Position numbers and translations under genes: made by a program. The notes beneath the pieces are model-generated. The model searched no databases, was not told the origin of the DNA, and was given only the letters and a program-made list of their open reading frames with translations. Positions 23,112 to 25,223 of a stretch of 25,223 bases of DNA are shown here, piece by piece; position 1 is the first letter of the stretch, and every line of letters starts with the position of its first letter. Source of the DNA: JAIBJN01 sp035461525 (GTDB lineage Bacteria; Actinomycetota; Thermoleophilia; Gaiellales; Gaiellaceae); NCBI GenBank assembly GCA_035461525.1, contig DATHVD010000016.1, forward strand, positions 1 through 25,223, written 5' to 3'.

Positions 23112-23549
23112 ATGCAGGTCTACGAGAAGGAGCGACAGCTACAGCGCGAGGTCGAGGAGACGGTCGAGAGCCGCCTCCCCGACGTCGAGGTGCTCGCGGT
23201 CGAGCTCGGCGGGCCCGAGCGCGTGACCGTGTTCATCGACCACCCCCGCGGGGTGGACCACGCGCTCTGCGCCGACGTGACCGACGCGCTCCGGCACCTG
23301 CTCGACCGCTACACGCTCGAGGTTTCCTCGCCGGGGCTCGAGCGACCGCTCCGCACCGCGGGGCACTTCGCCGGCGCCGTGGGGCGGAAGGTGCAGATCA
23401 GGACGACGCACGAGGTCGCGGGCCGCAAGCGCTTCCGCGGCGAGGTCGTAGCCGCCGACGAGAGCGGCGTCGCCCTCGACTCCGGCGGGGAGCGCATCGC
23501 CATCCCCTACGAGGCGATCGCCCGCGGCAACCTCATCGAGAAGGGCTAG
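23112..23549 (+). CDS. rimP: Ribosome maturation factor RimP
   Basis: 145 residues. RimP assists assembly of the 30S subunit. The N-terminal alpha/beta domain has ESRLPDVEVLAVELGGPERV; the family signature LEVSSPGLERPLRT lies at about residues 73-86; the C-terminal SH3-like domain includes FRGEVVAADESGVAL and ends IPYEAIARGNLIEKG. I chose ATG 23112 because AGAAGGG lies 4 bases upstream and just after the leader hairpin. The long upstream open frame is non-coding leader. Compared with most homologues the loop after the first strand is short (VFIDHPRGVDHALCADVTDAL), making the protein compact. First gene of the rimP-nusA-ylxR-infB operon. Confidence 0.94.
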   Translation: MQVYEKERQLQREVEETVESRLPDVEVLAVELGGPERVTVFIDHPRGVDHALCADVTDALRHLLDRYTLEVSSPGLERPLRTAGHFAGAVGRKVQIRTTHEVAGRKRFRGEVVAADESGVALDSGGERIAIPYEAIARGNLIEKG

Positions 23550-23563
23550 GGAAGGACGGACGC

Positions 23564-24949
23564 ATGAGCCGGGAGATCCTGGAGGCGGTCAGGCAGATCG
23601 AGAAGGAGAAGGGCATCGAGGACGACACGCTCGTCAGCGCCCTCGAGGACGCCCTCCTCGCCGCCTACAAGAAGACGCCGGGGGCCGCCCGGCACGCGCA
23701 GGTCGAGCTCGACCGCACGACGGGGGACTTCCGCGTGTGGTCGATCGAGCTGCCCTCCGACATCGAGGAGCGCCTCCTCGACGAGGCCCGCGAGCGCGCG
23801 CTCACCGAGCTCGAGGCCGCCGAGGCGGAGAACGGCGAGCGCTCGCACACGCTGCTCTCCGACGACGACCTCACGATCGACTGGTCCGAGGTGCCCGAGG
23901 ACGTCGTGACGCGGAGCGACGTCACCCCGGGCGACTTCGGCCGCATCGCCGCGCAGACGGCGAAGCAGGTGATCCTGCAGCGGATCCGCGAGGCCGAGCG
24001 CGAGATGATGTACGACGAGTACGTCGACCGTGTCACCGAGGTCGTGACCGGAATCGTCCAGCAGGCCGGCGACCGCAACAACGTCCTCGTCGACCTCGGC
24101 AAGGTCGAGGCGCTCCTGCCGCGCTCCGAGCAGGTGGACGGCGAGCGCTACGAGCAGGGAAGCCGCATCAAGGCGGTCATCACCGAGGTCCGCTCCGGGA
24201 CGAAGGGCCCGCAGGTGATCCTCTCCCGCCGCGACCCCGAGCTCATCAAGACGCTCTTCGAGCTCGAGGTGCCCGAGATCGCGGACGGGCTCGTCGAGAT
24301 CCGCGGCGTCGCCCGCGAGCCCGGCTACCGCTCGAAGATCGCCGTCGAGTCGCACGTCCAGGGCGTCGACCCGGTCGGGGCCTGCGTCGGCCCGCGCGGG
24401 TCGCGCGTCCGCATGGTCGTCTCCGAGCTCCGGGGCGAGAAGATCGACATCATCCCCTGGAACCCGGAGCCCGCCCGCTTCGTCGCCAAGGCCCTCTCGC
24501 CCGCGCGCGTGCGCGAGGTGCTCGTCGACGACGAGACGAAGGAGGCGACCGTCGTCGTCCCCGACGACCAGCTCTCGCTCGCCATCGGCAAGGAGGGCCT
24601 GAACGCCCGCCTTGCCGCCCGGCTGACGGGCTGGAAGATCGACATCGTCTCCGAGACCGAGTTCGCCCGCACCGAGGCGGAGGCCGCCTTCGGCGGAGCC
24701 GAGGAGGAGTTCTCGGGCCGCTGCGCCGCCATCCTCTCCACGGGCAAGCGCTGCCCGAACACGTCCGTGCCCGGCTCCCGCTACTGCGGGATCCCCGCGC
24801 ACCGCGAGCTCGCCGCGCGCGAGGAGGCCGGCGAGGAGCTCGACGCCTCCGAGGCCGTGCCCGTGGGCGGCGCCGAGGAGCCCGAGGGCGAGGCCGAGCT
24901 CGAGCCCGTGGCGGAGGGGGACCAGGAGGAGGAGCGGCCTGCCTCGTGA
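23564..24949 (+). CDS. nusA: Transcription factor NusA with an extra C-terminal Cys/His cluster
   Basis: 461 residues. NusA binds RNA polymerase and nascent RNA, modulating pausing, termination and antitermination. The N-terminal polymerase-binding domain covers about 1-150, with a charged insertion (66-115) before ITTQTAKQVI-like IAAQTAKQVILQRIREAE. The S1 domain is about 155-220, ending VILSRRDPELIKTLFELEVP, followed by KH1 and KH2 (GACVGPRGSRVRMVVSELRG at 272-291; LSLAIGKEGLNARLAARLTG at 337-356). After the KH domains lies an unusual segment with Cys387, Cys397, Cys408 and His413, spaced C-X9-C-X10-C-X4-H (CAAILSTGKRCPNTS, then SRYCGIPAHRE), resembling small zinc-binding modules, and then a Glu-rich acidic tail. 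ATG start with GGAAGGA about 9 bases upstream; ends overlapping ylxR (GTGA). Confidence 0.95.
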   Translation: MSREILEAVRQIEKEKGIEDDTLVSALEDALLAAYKKTPGAARHAQVELDRTTGDFRVWSIELPSDIEERLLDEARERALTELEAAEAENGERSHTLLSDDDLTIDWSEVPEDVVTRSDVTPGDFGRIAAQTAKQVILQRIREAEREMMYDEYVDRVTEVVTGIVQQAGDRNNVLVDLGKVEALLPRSEQVDGERYEQGSRIKAVITEVRSGTKGPQVILSRRDPELIKTLFELEVPEIADGLVEIRGVAREPGYRSKIAVESHVQGVDPVGACVGPRGSRVRMVVSELRGEKIDIIPWNPEPARFVAKALSPARVREVLVDDETKEATVVVPDDQLSLAIGKEGLNARLAARLTGWKIDIVSETEFARTEAEAAFGGAEEEFSGRCAAILSTGKRCPNTSVPGSRYCGIPAHRELAAREEAGEELDASEAVPVGGAEEPEGEAELEPVAEGDQEEERPAS

Positions 24950-25194
24950 GCGATCCCATCCGGACGTGCGTCGGGTGCGGCCGCAAGGCCCCGCAGCGGG
25001 AGCTCGCGCGCTTCGCGGCGCCGACGGGCGTCCTCGAGGCGGATCCGCTCGGGAAGCTCTCGGGAAGGAGCGCGTACACCTGCCGCCGGCCGTCCTGCTT
25101 CGAGCGCGCCGAGTCCCGGCGGGCGTTCGCGCGGGCGCTCAGGCGGAAGGTGACCGTCCCGTCCGGTTTGAAACCACCCTCGGAGGGGGGCTAG
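24946..25194 (+). CDS. ylxR: YlxR (DUF448) family RNA-binding protein
   Basis: 82 residues. IRTCVGCGRKAPQRELARF at the N-terminus, GRSAYTCRRPSCFERA in the middle (family signature GRGAYxC) and a basic end RRAFARALRRKV are characteristic of the YlxR family, usually found between nusA and infB. Four cysteines (two CxxC-like pairs) are visible. YlxR binds the RNase P RNA or acts as a nucleoid/regulatory protein in different studies, so its role here is uncertain. GTG start overlaps the nusA stop by four bases. Confidence 0.93.
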   Translation: MSDPIRTCVGCGRKAPQRELARFAAPTGVLEADPLGKLSGRSAYTCRRPSCFERAESRRAFARALRRKVTVPSGLKPPSEGG

Positions 25195-25197
25195 TCT
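25168..25197 (+). promoter_or_regulatory. Promoter ahead of the next gene (probably infB)
   Basis: TTGAAA (25168-25173), an 18-base spacer and TAGTCT (25192-25197). The -10 box overlaps the ylxR stop codon and ends 6 bases before the ATG at 25204, so a leaderless transcript is predicted. A purine-rich GGAGGGGGG at 25182-25190 would also serve as a ribosome-binding site in readthrough mRNA. Confidence 0.55.
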
Positions 25198-25203
25198 GAC
25201 CCC

Positions 25204-25223
25204 ATGGCCGACCGGCAGAGACC
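25204..25223 (+). CDS. infB: First codons of the next gene, probably translation initiation factor IF-2
   Basis: Only MADRQR and two further bases are inside the window. infB is the usual gene after ylxR, but six residues cannot confirm it. The ATG is supported by the leaderless-type promoter spacing and by the purine-rich stretch upstream. Confidence 0.5.

Noticed and set aside
1..25223. Possible CRISPR arrays, insertion sequences, att sites, tRNA or rRNA genes.
   Set aside because: No repeated spacer pattern, transposase motif, terminal inverted repeats or cloverleaf-like sequence was seen on reading; no dedicated RNA search could be run.

Overview
This is a very high-GC, gene-dense chromosomal segment from an actinobacterium. 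All supported genes are on the + strand. The mIHF-type DNA-binding protein, the order pyr operon - mihF - gmk - rpoZ - coaBC, many GTG starts and the promoter-to-start spacing all point to Actinomycetota. A deep branch such as Thermoleophilia is my guess from overall gene order, not something the sequence proves. I see no insertion sequence, prophage, CRISPR array, tRNA or rRNA.

Layout. (1) 1-3650: a 5'-truncated DUF1611 (DgcN-like) protein, two tandem paralogous M29 aminopeptidases and a YfcE-type metallophosphoesterase, all overlapping or nearly so (peptide/D-amino-acid salvage flavour). (2) 3657-3966: a single-gene unit encoding a small membrane-anchored LysM protein. A perfect 16-bp LexA-type palindrome covers its transcription start and start codon. 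This is the best candidate for a notable local system: an SOS-induced, YneA/DivS-like division inhibitor. (3) 4075-6047: a ribonuclease Z-like hydrolase with an odd out-of-phase tail, a DUF2007-like small protein and a SAM methyltransferase. (4) 6117-14730: the pyrimidine operon pyrR-pyrB-pyrC-carA-carB-pyrK-pyrD, with a PyrR-binding RNA hairpin covering the pyrR ribosome-binding region. pyrF is absent. (5) 14719-17086: mihF, gmk, rpoZ, coaBC. (6) 17087-21599: MoxR ATPase, DUF58 protein and a membrane transglutaminase (TgpA-like), a classic three-gene set. (7) 21783-22744: a TPR protein and D-aminoacyl-tRNA deacylase. (8) 22745-25223: a 367-base gap ending in a strong leader hairpin, then rimP, nusA, ylxR and the first codons of what is probably infB. 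This NusA carries an extra C-terminal Cys/His cluster.

How they work together. Most genes are housekeeping: nucleotide synthesis (UMP from carbamoyl phosphate, plus GMP kinase), CoA synthesis, RNA polymerase omega, tRNA maturation and proofreading, and transcription-translation coupling. Regulation visible in the DNA includes LexA control of the LysM gene and PyrR control of the pyr operon. It also includes several promoters whose -10 box lies 6-8 bases before the start codon (predicted leaderless mRNAs) and hairpins without U-tracts lodged in the last codons of genes. Start codons were chosen by motif position, overlap and ribosome-binding sequence; none was checked by database search.
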